Source of the DNA: Thermothielavioides terrestris NRRL 8126
Lineage: Eukaryota; Ascomycota; Sordariomycetes; Sordariales; Chaetomiaceae
Direction of reading: 5' to 3'
DNA length: 64,000 nt
NCBI RefSeq assembly: GCF_000226115.1
Contig: NC_016460.1
Coordinates: 3,782,001 to 3,846,000, forward strand
Shown here: piece after piece, positions 1 through 11,628 of the stretch
Numbering within the stretch: position 1 is the stretch's first letter
Layout of the letters: each line of letters begins with the position of its first letter
Program-made: the position numbers and the translations under genes
The notes under the pieces: model-generated
Told to the model about the DNA's origin: nothing
The model's input: the letters and a program-made list of their open reading frames with translations, nothing else
Databases searched by the model: none

Positions 1-108
1 CTCTGCGTACGAGGACCGTAGCCTATACTTCTCCTTTTCCTTTCCTTAAGGTAGTTGAATAGAACATCGTACGCTTATCTGCAGACGCCATAAGGCCAGC
101 ACGTTACA
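1..108 (+). repeat. Family-A LTR, 3' portion (cut by window edge)
   Basis: This is the reverse complement of the first ~108 bases of the family-A LTRs at 22023, 29506, 29955 and 48437, so its sense direction is +. It ends in TTACA at 108, the counterpart of the TGTAA terminus elsewhere. It retains the 12-nt segment AAGGTAGTTGAA at 48-59, discussed under self-priming. The rest of the LTR lies left of the window. Whether it is a solo LTR or the end of a full element cannot be decided here. Confidence 0.85.
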
Positions 109-3100
109 GTTGACTACCTATTACCCTAACGCCGTTACTAGGCACTACGCTAGCCCTTTAATAGTCTATAGCATTGGTTTAGATATATATTCTAGCCTCG
201 ATTACACTATCATTGACTTTAATTTCTAAGGTACCTTGCCCTCTAGCAAGCCTACTATCGCTAGCTTTATATATAAAGTAACTATCGTCAACGACCTTTG
301 TACTAATATATTATTGGGTATAGATTATATAACTCCTAAAGGCTTTGACATCTTACTCTCTTAAGGTACAGTTATTATTAATTCGTATAGCGGTATTTGG
401 ATACTAGTTACTACTAGACGGTATAGAAGACTATACCGCTTATATATCGTTATCGCTAAGTATCTCATTATTCTACTATATACTACTACTACTATCCCCG
501 TCGACTATAGTATCTATATCGACAACGGCTAAACCCTTCTTTTCGAACTAAGTATTTTAAACCGTATCTTAGTCTTCGTAGCGGTCGCCGACTACTATAT
601 ATCCTCTATCGTTGTATAGAACGACACTAGCAACCCTATTATAGTCCTCGAAGGCTACTAGATCGGTACTCTGACTTCTATTATACCTAGATGCTAGGCG
701 TATATAGTAGACGACCCTATAGCCGCTAAGCTTACTATTAAAAAGCCACTGCAACCTACGAATAAGCTACGACTCTCGATAGCTAGCCTCGACACCGTTA
801 AATACCCCTATAGCGTTACTATCTATAACCTTCTGCCTAATGAGCTTACGCCTATCTAGTCACTTGTAACGGAATACTAGGATATGTTTAAAGACAAGGG
901 CTTCGTTAACCTCGACTAGGATCAATAGATATACGTTAAATTACACCTTAGTTGGGAAGCCTATATCCCTAAGAAATACTATATTTATCCTATTAACGCT
1001 AAGGACCGAGCTATCGTCAAGGATACCGTTACTAAGCTCAAGGCTACTAGCAAGGCTACTAAGACCTGTTTCTAGGTCCCCTTTTCCTTCCCTATCTTCG
1101 TTATCTAATGTACTATGCCTAATAGTATAAGGAAAGGCTAGATAGTAGTCAATATCTACTTGCTTAACAAAATAGTCCTCCCTAACGTTTACCTCGTTAA
1201 ATTGTAAGACGATATTATAGTATAGCTAGCTAATGCAAAGTATATTACTATCCTCAATATAATGGCTTTCTATTACTAGTGGTTAGTAGACCCTAGAGAT
1301 AGATAGGTCTTTACTATAAATACTATAGAGGGCTAGTATATATTCAACTACGTCGTTATAGGTTACTATAATAACAACGTATATATATAGCGGTAGATGG
1401 ACCTCCTTCTTAAGGACATTGACGCTATAGATATATATTACGATAACGTTGTTATTAGGAGCTACGAATTCGCTACCGCTAACGGCCACCTTGCCCACCT
1501 TCGCGCTATATTCGAAGCGCTATATAAATACAACATCTCTATTAGCCTTGACAAATCGTTTATTATATTCCTTAGCGCTATAGTACTTAGCTAAATAGTC
1601 AACAGTATAGGCATGTCCACTATAGTTGAAAGGCTAGTAGCAATTATCGTACTGGAGTTCCTACGTACTCTCAAGGACCTCGAGTACTTTATCGGCGCTA
1701 CCAGCTTTATATAGTACAATATACCACTCTATTCTATCCTTATTGCACTATTATAGCGATAGAAGATAGCCCTCTTGAAAACCTATAACTATAAGGGCAA
1801 GCAAAAGTCGTAGTTATACGCTATATAGTTGTTGTTACCAACGACTAAGGAACTTACGTCTTTCGAAGTGGTTAAGGTAGCGCTCTCCTATAATATATCT
1901 ATTACCTTCTTCTACGATAGCGATCCCCTATATATAGATATCGATGTCTCCTAGTACAGTATTAGTACTGAAATCTACTATATCGAGCCTATAGCAATAC
2001 AAAAGATCCTTAGCAAGGACGATCTTATCGCTATATATCCTTTACGTACTGCTATCTAGCCAATTATATACCTGTCGTATACGCTGTCGCTTATAGAGCA
2101 GAAGTACTAGCCTACCGAGATAGAAGTCCTTAGTCTAGTATAGACATTTATAAAATATAAGAGGTAGACGATCGCTATACGTTCTACGCCTATCTATATC
2201 TTTACCGACTATAAGGCTATCCTTGGCCTTAACAATACGACTAAGGATATTATATCCTCCGCCTTGACAAATAAGCGCCTTATCCGCGCTATAGAATACT
2301 TTAGTCAATACAACCTCCATATTTTCTACAAGCCTAGCAAATACTATATAGTGCCTAATACGTTGTTATAAATGCTATTAACCAATAATACTATAGATCT
2401 AAACGCTATAGGCGGCCTTAATGACCTTCTGGACGACCGTATAGAACATTGGGCGATATACACTAGTGAACCGTTATACCTACTACCTATCTAGGCATTC
2501 CTTGAACTAGCTATAAACAAGGATATTAGTCTTAGCATTCCTATAGTTAGTATAACCTCTAGTATAGTTATATTAAACATCTATCTAGACTTCGTCAAGC
2601 GGCTACAATAGGGTTATCTCGAAGACCCTATCTAGAAAAAGACCCTCGTGGTTGTCAATTAGAACAACGCCTTTATACCCGAATATAGGGCGACCTTGCT
2701 GTTCCAACTATACTGTAGCCTTCTCTAGAAGATAGGTAGCTAGGTTCCCTACCTCTATATTCTATATATTTATATAACAGACATCTTAAACGCTATTTAC
2801 AATGGCAACTACTATAGATACTAAGTACTACGAGTATACTTTAGTAATTTCTTTATTCGTTAGCCTATAAAAATAGTCTATAAGTACGTCGACGCCTACC
2901 TTAAATATAAGGCCAATGATATCTGTTACTACTAGCTATATAGCTCTCTATAACTATTTATTAGCAACGAATGCCTATACTATATAATTACTATCGACTT
3001 CATTGTCAGCTTCCTAAGTTCGATAGAGAGCTATAACGCCGCTATAGTCATCGTTGATAAGCTTAGTAAAGAGATCTAAATCGTACCTAGCAAGATTATA

Positions 3101-4069
3101 TAGACCTCTAAGGACTAGGGCAAACACCTACTCTACTGGCTTATAATAGTAAACTAGGGCCTACCGAAGATTATACTATTAAACAGAGACCTAAAGTTTA
3201 TAGTAGCACTTTAGTAGACTATCTAGTAGTCACTAGGTACTAAACTGCTATATACTATAGTATACTATCTAGCTACCGATAGTTAGACTAAGTAGATGAT
3301 CTAGACTATTGAATCGGCTCTATAGTACTATATCTAGGCCCTCGATGACTTCTATAAATGGCTAGAGATTATCCTACTTCTCTAGTTCGAATATAATACT
3401 ACCTATATAGTTATAACCGGTATATCGCTTAACGAAGTTACTAAAGGCTTTAACCTAGTTACTATTGCCAACGTTATCGTTAACTATAACTTAAAACCAA
3501 TAACGCTATTGCTACAACTATATCTAGACGTATACGACGCTATCGCTATTATAGCTATAACGACTAAATACTACTACGACCATCGCTATAAAGCACGCTT
3601 CTTCAACGTTGGCGACAAGGTCTAGCTATACCTCTATAAAGGTTACTCTATACTTATAATAGATATTATTAGTAATAAGTTCGACTAGTAATATATAGGA
3701 CCTTTGACTATCCTAGAACGAGTTAGACGATTAGCCTATTAGCTATAGATACTACTATTATAGAAGATCTACAACGTAGTTAGCATTGACTATTTAGAGC
3801 TCTATACGTTCGACCTATACAGTAGATAGCTCCTAGTTATCTATCTTGTCACTATAGCCAAGTTGTATATCAACACTATTATAGTGTAATAAGAGTGTAA
3901 TAGCAAGCCCCAATATCTCATTATATACTACGGATTAGGTAGAGAGTACGACCAGTAGGTCACTGAGGACCATTTGGCGGCTATAGCGCCGCAAATGCTG
4001 TAGGTATAGCGAAAACACCATCAATAGTATTATTACCACATCGACGAGGGCGTCAATCTTTTTGTGTAG
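109..4069 (+). pseudogene. RIP-mutated Ty3/gypsy pol remnant (element H)
   Basis: Shifting-frame translation on the + strand gives a retroelement polyprotein in the order retropepsin C-terminus (NILLGIDYI near 310-330), reverse transcriptase (about 850-1900, catalytic region degraded to YDNVVI near 1437-1455), RNase H (about 2000-2400), integrase (about 2800-3600) and a chromodomain-like tail (YLIIYYGLGREYDQ near 3912-3955). The last frame ends at a TAG at 4067-4069. Stops are almost all TAA or TAG, as RIP produces from CAA, CAG and TGG. Gag is missing between the family-A LTR end and the protease, and no 3' LTR is recognisable before GC-rich DNA resumes. The order RT-RNase H-integrase-chromodomain is that of Ty3/gypsy chromoviruses. 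It is not functional. Confidence 0.8.
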
Positions 4070-4211
4070 CGGCAGATTGTGGGAAGCACTTCCTATAAGG
4101 CATCTCAGGCATTATTACCAGGGCAGGGGCATCCGTTACAGCCCTATAGCCCAGAGTGGCGTAGGCATTGTACTTAGATATGTAGGCAGACGCAAGGGTG
4201 GAGATTCCAGT

Positions 4212-4248
<37 letters not shown>

Positions 4249-4849
4249 CCAATCCATCATTGCATCCTACGTATCGCGTAGCATTTGTGCCACAGGGATG
4301 CTTCCAGCAGCGTGGCATGGTCTGGGCACAGCCGGGGGTTGCGGCGCTGCCCATTGGCTGGAAGGCTCCGGGCCCATCCGCCAGGCCAGTGGGCCAAACA
4401 ACTGTCGGGCTCTTGTCGAAAGCGGCTCGAATCTCTGCATTCCAATCGTCTCCCGATCAATCTGATCCTGTGGCCTGTCACTGCCTCCGCTGTTTCTTCA
4501 AACACCACGCTCGCTTCTTGCCCGGACGCTCGCTTTCTCTGCTTTTCGGCGACTTCGAACTCTCTGTCTGCCTCGCCAACATACCTGTTACCTCCGGTTC
4601 GTCCGGTCTCGCCTTAAGTTTTCTCTGCCCGGCCAATAATAGGGGCTCTCCCGACAACACCCCAGTGCCACGTCCTCGACCGGGCCACCCGCCCATCGAG
4701 TGGAACACACCCTGCCAAACTCTCTGGCGTCGAACAAGACTGCTCTCAGCTGGATCGAGCCTGGCCCTGAGCGGAACTGAAATTTGGGACTCCGTCCGCG
4801 GCCTCGTCGCCTTTTGGTCGTCAGGTCGAACTGCTGCCGGATCGCCAAC
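4070..4849. other. Boundary and upstream region of the first island gene
   Basis: Sequence character changes here from AT-rich, CpA-poor transposon DNA to ordinary GC-rich DNA within about 100 bases. The stretch contains the ATCA microsatellite listed separately and presumably the promoter and 5' UTR of the gene at 4850. The open frames seen here have no gene-like features and I regard them as chance. Confidence 0.6.
4212..4248. repeat. (ATCA)n microsatellite
   Basis: About nine tandem ATCA/TCAA units just inside the gene-island side of the transposon boundary, followed by imperfect copies (AACC, AATCC). Confidence 0.95.
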
Positions 4850-5779
4850 ATGAAGTCTTCACTCTCCGCTGCCCAGTTGGCGGTCACGCTGCTCTCAGTC
4901 ACTCGCGCGGTATCTGCCGTGTCGTGGCCGACATGGCTGCCGGAACTCGACTCTCTGGTCGTCCGCCGGGACGATTCGTCATCTCAGGGTAAGCATCGGG
5001 CCTGGAACACTTTGATTCTTCGCGGTAACCTTATTGAACTGTAACCGGCAGACTCTCCGTCTCCCACCCCGACACCGGCACCCACGGCGTCCGGCGACAA
5101 TAACAATGGCGACTCCACCAGCTCCGGCTTCCCGCTCATCACAACAAATCTCAACACAGGCGGCATAACCCCCACCGGCTCCGGCACCGCGCACGCGACA
5201 GGCAACCGCACCAGCAGCCACGCTCCCAAGAAGACCCAGTTCAACCCGCAGGACCCCGCCGGCAGCGTGGTGATGGTGACGCCCGCGGCCACGGACGGGC
5301 TGCAGCTCTACAAGATCGGCGACTACGTCACGTGGGGGTGGAACTACACGAACCTGCTGGCGGACCCGACGGCGATCGACCTGTACGTCAAGTGCAGCTC
5401 GGTGGCGCAGCCGTGGACGGTGACGCAGAACATGTCCTTCCAGGAGCCGGGCAGCTTCACCTGGGACACCAAGGCGTTCCAGAGCAGCCACGTCGCCGAC
5501 CCGCTGCTGACCGAGATGTACACGCTCGTCATCGCCGACGCCGACGGCGGCATCAGCGCCACCGCCGAGCCCGGCTACCTCGCCCCCTACTCGGGCTTCA
5601 CCTTCGGCCTGTACGAGCCGCAGGAGTACCACGACACCGGCGACGGCTATCAGTGCGCTTCGTGCAGCCGTGCCGTGTCCGGGCTGGACCGGCGGGCTGT
5701 GGGGGTTGCCGTGGTGATGAGCGCTTTGACGGTGCTGAGCTTCACCTGGTTTGTGGCCGGCTTTGGAGCGTTCGTTTGA
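4850..5779 (+). CDS. Predicted secretory-pathway membrane protein, DUF7137-like
   Basis: Two exons, 4850-4988 and 5052-5779, joined by a 63-nt intron (GTAAGC donor, CGGCAG acceptor), give 288 residues. The start is followed by a signal-peptide-like stretch (residues 1-23). Next come a Ser/Thr/Pro-rich linker (about 45-105) and a conserved beta-rich domain (about 110-250) with aromatic motifs such as YVTWGWNYTN. The protein ends in a hydrophobic segment (about 262-288) with almost nothing after it, consistent with a C-terminal membrane helix or a GPI signal. The layout resembles the fungal DUF7137 family and, more distantly, Kre9/Knh1-type cell-wall proteins. The biochemical role is unknown and the family name is from memory. 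It converges on the kinase gene at 7741-6251. No RIP damage is seen despite lying 0.8 kb from the transposon edge. Confidence 0.82.
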
Positions 5780-6250
5780 CGCTGAACCTGATGGAGGGGT
5801 GTGAAAACGGAGAATTTGTGTGTGGTGCTGGCTAAGAGGGACGGGGTTATATGTCTTGTAATATGTTCTCTGGTTCTGGATAGGGTTGTTTAGTGCTTCA
5901 CTCTAATACGGTACGCAAAGAGCGGGAAGGCGTCGGATCATGTTGTTTGCCAGCATTTTATTTGGGATCATTATCGTCGGGAATGTTGATTCAAAAGGGG
6001 AAGGGAAGTAAGTCGAGCGAGGAGACATCTGATGCATGTATCTCTTATGTTACGACAACTGCATATATAGCGAACAGCCTAGGGAAGCGCATCTCAAGAG
6101 ACTTCTAATCTTTGGCATTCCACGAGACGGATTGAAGGCTTCTTATGATAAGGCTGAGCAGGAGGCAAGGAGTAACAGCATCTTATCTGACTTGTCATTC
6201 ATTCATCGTCACTACCACCGCCACAGGCGACGTAGGCACCCGCCCGCATC
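5780..6250. other. Convergent intergenic region
   Basis: 3' flanks of the membrane-protein gene (+) and the kinase gene (-). The short open frames here look random. I see no RNA gene. Confidence 0.6.
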
Positions 6251-7741
6251 TTACACCATGCGCAGCGAGAACCCCCCACCCCGCTCCTCCTTCTCCCGCC
6301 CGGAGAAGATGCCGCTGAAGTCGACGGCGCCGAGGTCGGCGGCCCGCTGACCGCGCGCGGGCGCGTTGGGCGTCTCCCGCCGCCGGCGCCGTTCCTGGCC
6401 CGCCTTGCTCGGGAACGTGGGGAACATGGCCTCCTGCTTCGGCTTGGGGTCCTGCCGGAAGTACTCGTGCGCGAGCATCTCGCGCGCGCCGGGGCGCCGG
6501 TCCGGGTCGAGCGAGAGCAGCGAGCCGAGCAGCGCCGCGCCCGCGGCCGTGAGCAGCGGGAACCGCGCGCGCACGGCCGACCCGCCGGCGCCGGGGGTCT
6601 TGCTGCTGGCGCTGGGCGGCAGCCGCAGCGCGCGCGCGTTGGGCAGCCGCCGGAAGCCCGGCCAGGTGTCTTCGGTGGGCACGCCGCACAGCTCGAAGAT
6701 CTTGGCCAGCTCGTCCGCCTCGTTGCGCCCCTGCAGCAGCGGCTCGCGCGTCAGCAGCTCGCCGAAGATGCAGCCGACGCTCCACATGTCGATGGCCGGG
6801 CCGTAGCGGGTGGCGCCGAGGAGGAGCTCCGGCGCGCGGTACCAGAGCGTGACGACCAGCTGGGTGAGCTGGGGCGGCGGGTCGCCGACGTAGCGGGCCA
6901 TGCCGAAGTCGGCGATCTTGAGCTGGCCGCGGTTGTTGAGGAGCAGGTTGGACGTCTTGAGGTCGCGGTGGAGGATCCAGTTGTCGTGCAGGTAAGCCAC
7001 GCCCGAGGCGAGCTGCTGGAGGAGCGTCTTCACCTCGGAGGCGAGGAAGGGCTCGGGCATGTCCTCGAGGATGGACTTGAGGTCGTGTTCGACGAATTCG
7101 AGGACGAGAAAGATGCTGTCAGCGCGCGCCGGGCGTTAGTTGATGGATCCCTCGGGAGACGGGAAGAAGCAACTGTACTTTTCAATCCTGCTCGTATCCT
7201 CCCCCACGACCACCTCCTGCAGCTTGACCACATTCCGGTGGTCGCAGTCTTTCAGGATTTGGATCTCGCGCAGGCCCGTGACTGGCAGTCCGCTGCGGTC
7301 CTTGGGATCGATCTTCAGCCTCTTCAGCGCCACCACCTTGCCGGTGGCGATCTCCTTGGCTCGCGATACCCAGCCGTAGGCGCCCTCCTCGATGTCGTTG
7401 AGCTTGTCGTAATTCTCGACGCTGCGACAACGACCGAACGCGCCGCCCTCGAAGCGGAGCAGCTTGGGGGCGTCGTTGCTCGCATCGCGACCCTCAGCAG
7501 TCTGGCTTGTCTCGCGGTTTGGCGATATCCTCCGCCTCTTCGCGGGGGGTCCGTTTGTGCTATCGGCCTCTTGCTGCGCAGCAGCCGTGGCGGCAGCCTC
7601 TCGAGCCTGTCTCTCGGCTTCGAGTTTGCGGGCCTTCTCGGCCTTGAGGCGCTTCTTCTCCTCCTTTTCCCTCTTTAGCTGGGCCTCGAGAGCGGCGTCG
7701 GCCTCGTCGTCCGCCCAGCGCGACTTGGCCTTGCTCGCCAT
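6251..7741 (-). CDS. CDK11/PITSLRE-type cyclin-dependent protein kinase
   Basis: Exons 7741-7179 and 7115-6251 flank a 63-nt intron (GTACAG donor, CTGACAG acceptor) and encode 475 residues. Residues 1-95 are a charged Ala/Glu/Lys/Arg-rich region with a basic cluster AKRRR at 67-71 that could be a nuclear signal. The kinase domain follows: glycine-rich loop IEEGAYG (117-123), catalytic Lys140, the cyclin-binding helix as PVTGLRE (153-159), HRDLKTSN (237-244, catalytic Asp239), DFG (257-259) and WYRAPELLLG. The tail carries the FPTFPSK motif typical of CDK11. CDK11 kinases partner with cyclin L and act in transcription and pre-mRNA splicing. The helix differs from the family signature PITSLRE, which in this gene reads PVTGLRE. 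The splice restores the expected IFLVLEFVEHDLKS strand. Family assignment is firm; the in vivo role is inferred. Confidence 0.92.
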
Positions 7742-8326
7742 CGCATTGGTGGGGGAAGTCGTCGCCGGTGGGGACAGAGTGTGCGCGTCATCAACGCCGA
7801 CTAGCTATTGAAGACCTCACAGTTCGCGGCGGCGTCTCGGACAGTCGTCTGTTGGAGATCTGCTGAGTGTTTTGCATCTCAGCAGTTCTCACAAGGGTTC
7901 GTGCAGGGTTGCGAAGGCAAGGTTGCCTGTGTGTGTTCCGTATTTGGAGATTTCCTGGTTGGTCAAAGCTTGAGCGCCGCAAGGTATGGGAACCTGGAAG
8001 TTCACATGCAATCAGACAAGCCCTACTGCGTACGCTACACTATGCAACTATCGATAATACTGGAACTATTGGGAAGGCATGGCAAAATGGGCATTCCAAA
8101 TAACCATGTCGGCCCCGATTTCAAGGCCTCTGAAGCGCTCCGGTGTAACTCAGATCAGGCCTGCGTGTTGTCACCCTCATCAATTTCACCAGTTTAGAGG
8201 GATGATTATGTCTTGGCGGGCACCAAGAGAATAAGAAAAACGAAAGTGACGGGTTTCACGGGAGACAAAAGAACATTGCAAAGTCGTCGTGAACAAAGGA
8301 TACATTGGAGCCAGATGCAAAACAAA
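7742..8326. other. Upstream region of the kinase gene
   Basis: Lies between the kinase start codon (-) and the tRNA 3' end. It should hold the kinase promoter. I see no coding or RNA gene here. Confidence 0.5.
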
Positions 8327-8427
8327 TGACCGACCCAGGGATCGAACCTGGCACCTTCTCGGTGGAAGAACTCCAGTTGTGTCCAACTTTTGTGAACGAG
8401 ACGTGATAACCACTACACCAGTCGGCC
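8327..8427 (-). tRNA. tRNA-Val(CAC) with a 28-nt intron
   Basis: On the - strand the acceptor stem GGCCGAC (8427-8421) pairs with GTCGGTC (8334-8328) with one G-U pair, and A at 8327 is the discriminator base. The D arm is GTGTAGTGGTTATCAC. The anticodon stem TCTCG/CGAGA (8401-8397 with 8361-8357) closes a loop with anticodon CAC at 8394-8392. The T arm is CCAGG TTCGATC CCTGG. A 28-nt intron at 8390-8363 sits one base 3' of the anticodon, the standard eukaryotic position. The mature tRNA would be 73 nt before CCA addition and reads GUG valine codons. Confidence 0.95.
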
Positions 8428-8967
8428 TTCGGTGCTTAAAACCTCCGGGTGAGAGGCTTATCGCCGGGCAGGTGAGGGTTGCTCCTCCTACAGGGGGTAG
8501 TTTATAGAATTGGTTGAGATTGTGAGCTCTGCCGGCTCGTTAGCTTGGTATGCAAGACCATGATCACTTTTTGATCTTGCGAACTTCCGTAGATTTTCTG
8601 CAGATTGCCCGAGAACCAGAAAGACACTTACCAACCAGGGTGTTGCTGCTTCCATGGTTTTGACTGATGGCTTGAAGCATTGATGGAAGGCGGTAACTAC
8701 CAAGGTGGGCAACGGAGGGCAAGGCCAATCGCCGGGCCAGGAACAGGGCTCGAACGGGCCTCCATGCGCTAAGGATGCCGGGGCCCGGGGCTTAGCCTCA
8801 TCGATGGCCCATGCAGCCCAGCTTGTGGGAACCCCCCAACTCCAGCTCGCGACTTCCACTACCCCTGAACTTCTCCAAGCTGTGAGGCGATCAGCGTGTC
8901 GTGACCGGGCTGCCTCCGCAATCTCCGCTTCTTTTAGCTTTTTCTGTCATCTTGATTCTTCGATTCA
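8428..8967. other. Upstream region of the coronin gene
   Basis: Between the tRNA 5' end and the coronin start. It is expected to hold the tRNA 5' flank and the coronin promoter and 5' UTR, including a pyrimidine-rich stretch shortly before the ATG (about 8915-8965). No other gene is apparent. Confidence 0.5.
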
Positions 8968-11253
8968 ATGGCCGGCCGGTTTGTGCGCGTGTCGAAATAT
9001 CGTAGGCGACCTTGGCCCTGCTCGCGTGCCCCCGCTTTGGCCGACGGAGACGGCGGCGCTGCACATGCAGACCGCAACACCGCAACACCGCGTCCGACTG
9101 TCGCTGACCGATCCTCTCACCAGGACATGTCTTTGGAAAGCCTACCAAGAAGGAGTTTTGCTACGACAACCTCCATATCAGCCGCAATGCCTGGGATACC
9201 AACCTGGTGAAGGTGCTGGACAGCCCCACCTTGTCGCATTCCTGAACCCACCGCTGACATTCCGTCCGTCATGTGTCAGGCGAACCCAGAGTACCTCGCA
9301 GTCAATTGGGAGGCAAGCGGTGGCGGCGCCTTTGCGGTCATCCCCTTGAACGAGCGCGGCAAGCTTCCCGACCAAATACCGCTGTTCCGCGGCCACACTG
9401 CCGCTGTGCTGGACACAGACTGGTTCGTGTGCCGCTCACAGTCGCCATGCCAACATCGACCTAATCGGCGTGCAGGAACCCATTCAACGACCGGATCATT
9501 GCGTCGGCATCCGACGATGGCAAGGTCTTCATCTGGGAGGTGCCTCAGGGTTTCACCCTCTACACGGATGCTGAGGAGGTTCCTGCTGTGTCACCCGTCA
9601 GCAGGCTGCCTGGCCACTCGAGGTGCGAAGTAGAGTATCTGCAGTGCTGTGCCGCTGTGCTCACAACCCCGTAGGAAGGTCGGACACGTTCTCTTTAACC
9701 CCGCAGCCGAGCACATCCTGGCTTCCTCGTCCGGGGACTTGACCCTCAAGCTCTGGGACATCAGCACTGGGCAGGCTGCCATCACGCTCAGACACCCGGA
9801 GATCGTGCAGAGTTTGTCGTGGAGCGCCAATGGCTCCATGCTAGTTACCACTTCCAGGGACAAGAAACTGCGAGTTTGGGATGTGCGTCAGGAGAAGCCG
9901 GTCCACGAATATCCGGGCCACGAAGGCGCCAAGAACAGCCGCGCAGTGTGGATGGGCGAACACAACCGCATCGCCACTACTGGTTTCTCGAGAATGAGCG
10001 AGCGCCAAATCGGTCTATGGGAGCCCGGCCGGAAAGACCCCATCGGCGGCTTCATCTCGATCGATTCCATCTCTGGTGTCTGCATGCCCTTCTGGGGTAA
10101 GCCTGCCCTTTCCCTGCCATCTGCGTGGCAATTGGCAATTACTGACAGTCCCCGTGACAGACGATGGGTCAAACTGTCTCTATCTTGCGGGCAAAGGGTA
10201 AGTTGGACTCTGCATTGCAGGCCTAGCGGCGTAAGACTCATTTGTTGTCTCAACAGCGATGGCAACATCCGCTACTACGAGTACGAAAACGACAAGTTCG
10301 AGTATTTGTCCGAGTACAAGTCGGCCGATCCCCAGCGCGGAATCGCCTTCCTGCCGCGACGTGGAATCAACGTCCACGAGAACGAGGTCATGAGAGCCTA
10401 CAAGACCGTCAACGACACGTACATTGAGCCGATCTCATTCACCGTACCGCGCCGGGCCGAGACATTCCAGGCTGATATCTACCCTCCGGCCATCGGCCTC
10501 AAGCCAGCCATGTCTGCCAAGGAATGGTTGGACGGCAAGACGGCCGTTCCGCCCAAGATCGATCTCGAGAGCGTCTACGAGGGCACCGCGCCTGTCGAGG
10601 TCCCTGCCGATTACAAGCCCCCCACCGCTGCGCCAGCTCCTGCGCCCGCCCCCGCCGCAGCCCCGAAGAAGGAACCTGAGCCGGCCCCGGCTCCGGCCCC
10701 GGTCCGTGCGCCGGCGACGATGGCCGACCAGAAGAGCTCTATCTCCGCCATGGCCAACAAGTTCAAGGACGACGTGGAGGAAGAGGCGGACGATGACGCC
10801 GAGACGTCGAGCTTCGAGGAGATCGGCCGGCCGGCGCCTCGCACCACTGTTCCTGTCCGGACTGCTGCGAAGCCGCAGCCCGTGAACACGACCGCGCCGC
10901 CTGCGCAAGCAAAGCCCGCGTCGCCGGTCAAATCCCCACAGGCAACCAGCGCGCCTGTCGCCCGTGCTGCTCCAGCAGCTGCTCCGACAGCTGCTCCGGC
11001 GGCCGCCCCTCCAGCTGCTGCCGCGCCGTCTAGCCCGGCCGTGGAGGCATCGCTGGAGCAGATCAAGCAGCTCCTCGAGCAGCAGGCCCAGGTCATCAGC
11101 GCCCAGAACGACAAGCTCACGGCGCAGACCCAGATCATCACCCGCCTGGCCGCCGAGGTCGAGTCGCTCAAAAAGAGGGTCGGTGCGGGCACGCAGGACC
11201 AGAGCGAGCGGATCCGGCAGCTGGAGCTCGAGCTGGAGGCTGCCAGGTCTTGA
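8968..11253 (+). CDS. crn1: Coronin, actin-binding WD40 protein
   Basis: Seven exons: 8968-9001, 9124-9212, 9280-9422, 9476-9622, 9675-10096, 10161-10197 and 10257-11253. They encode 622 residues with every splice phase consistent. The N-terminus MAGRFVRVSKYR then HVFGK is the coronin signature. A seven-blade beta-propeller of the WD40 type follows, with motifs such as ASSSGDLTLKLWD and TTSRDKKLRVWD. The conserved coronin extension continues with FLPRRGINVHENEVMRAYK and YPPAIGLKPAMSAKEWLDGK. Then comes a long Ala/Pro-rich linker (roughly 440-550) and a C-terminal coiled coil (about the last 65 residues), expected to oligomerise the protein. Coronins bind F-actin and Arp2/3 in cortical patches. 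The GTTCGT donor of intron 3 is unusual but restores WNPFNDRIIAS. It converges on gpi10. Confidence 0.93.
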
Positions 11254-11628
11254 CGAGCGTGCAGTGGCTGTACTTGGTGGCCAGGACGGAAGAAGAGCCC
11301 TGGAGCCGGAGGGCTGCGCGGGGAGGCCGATGATGTTTATGAGCAACGGGCGGGTGTTCCAGGCGCGCTTTGGAGCGTCCCGCGTGTTATATGATATGGG
11401 TTATACAGGTCGGAAAATCCGCGTTTGCTTTCCTGGATAGGCAGCCGAATCAATACCCAGATTTTCCTACTTGGGCCTGTCGAGTGCCGCTGGGTCCGTG
11501 GACCCTTTTTGCACTTTCGCTGTACTGTACAATACATGTCATGAACCGCAATATATGTGCAAGGCACGCCACACTCGACACTGCATCGTACACACGATTG
11601 CTGCTCTACGACAGCCCCTGCCCCTCCT
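11254..11628. other. Convergent 3' flanks of coronin and gpi10
   Basis: 375 bases between two convergent stop codons. No gene is seen. The two transcripts may overlap here. Confidence 0.5.

Noticed and set aside
109..125. Possible family-A primer-binding site after the LTR end at 108 (GTTGACTACCT)
   Set aside because: It resembles the family-A primer site only with an indel, and what follows is protease of a different element type without gag, so the LTR is more likely a separate insertion.
4062..4853. A 263-codon open frame across the transposon border
   Set aside because: It runs through a microsatellite and GC-rich UTR, has no domain-like composition, and ends at the true start of the membrane-protein gene; treated as chance.
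6467..7678. A 403-codon + strand frame opposite the kinase
   Set aside because: It is the antisense shadow of a GC-rich coding region; the - strand carries unmistakable kinase motifs.
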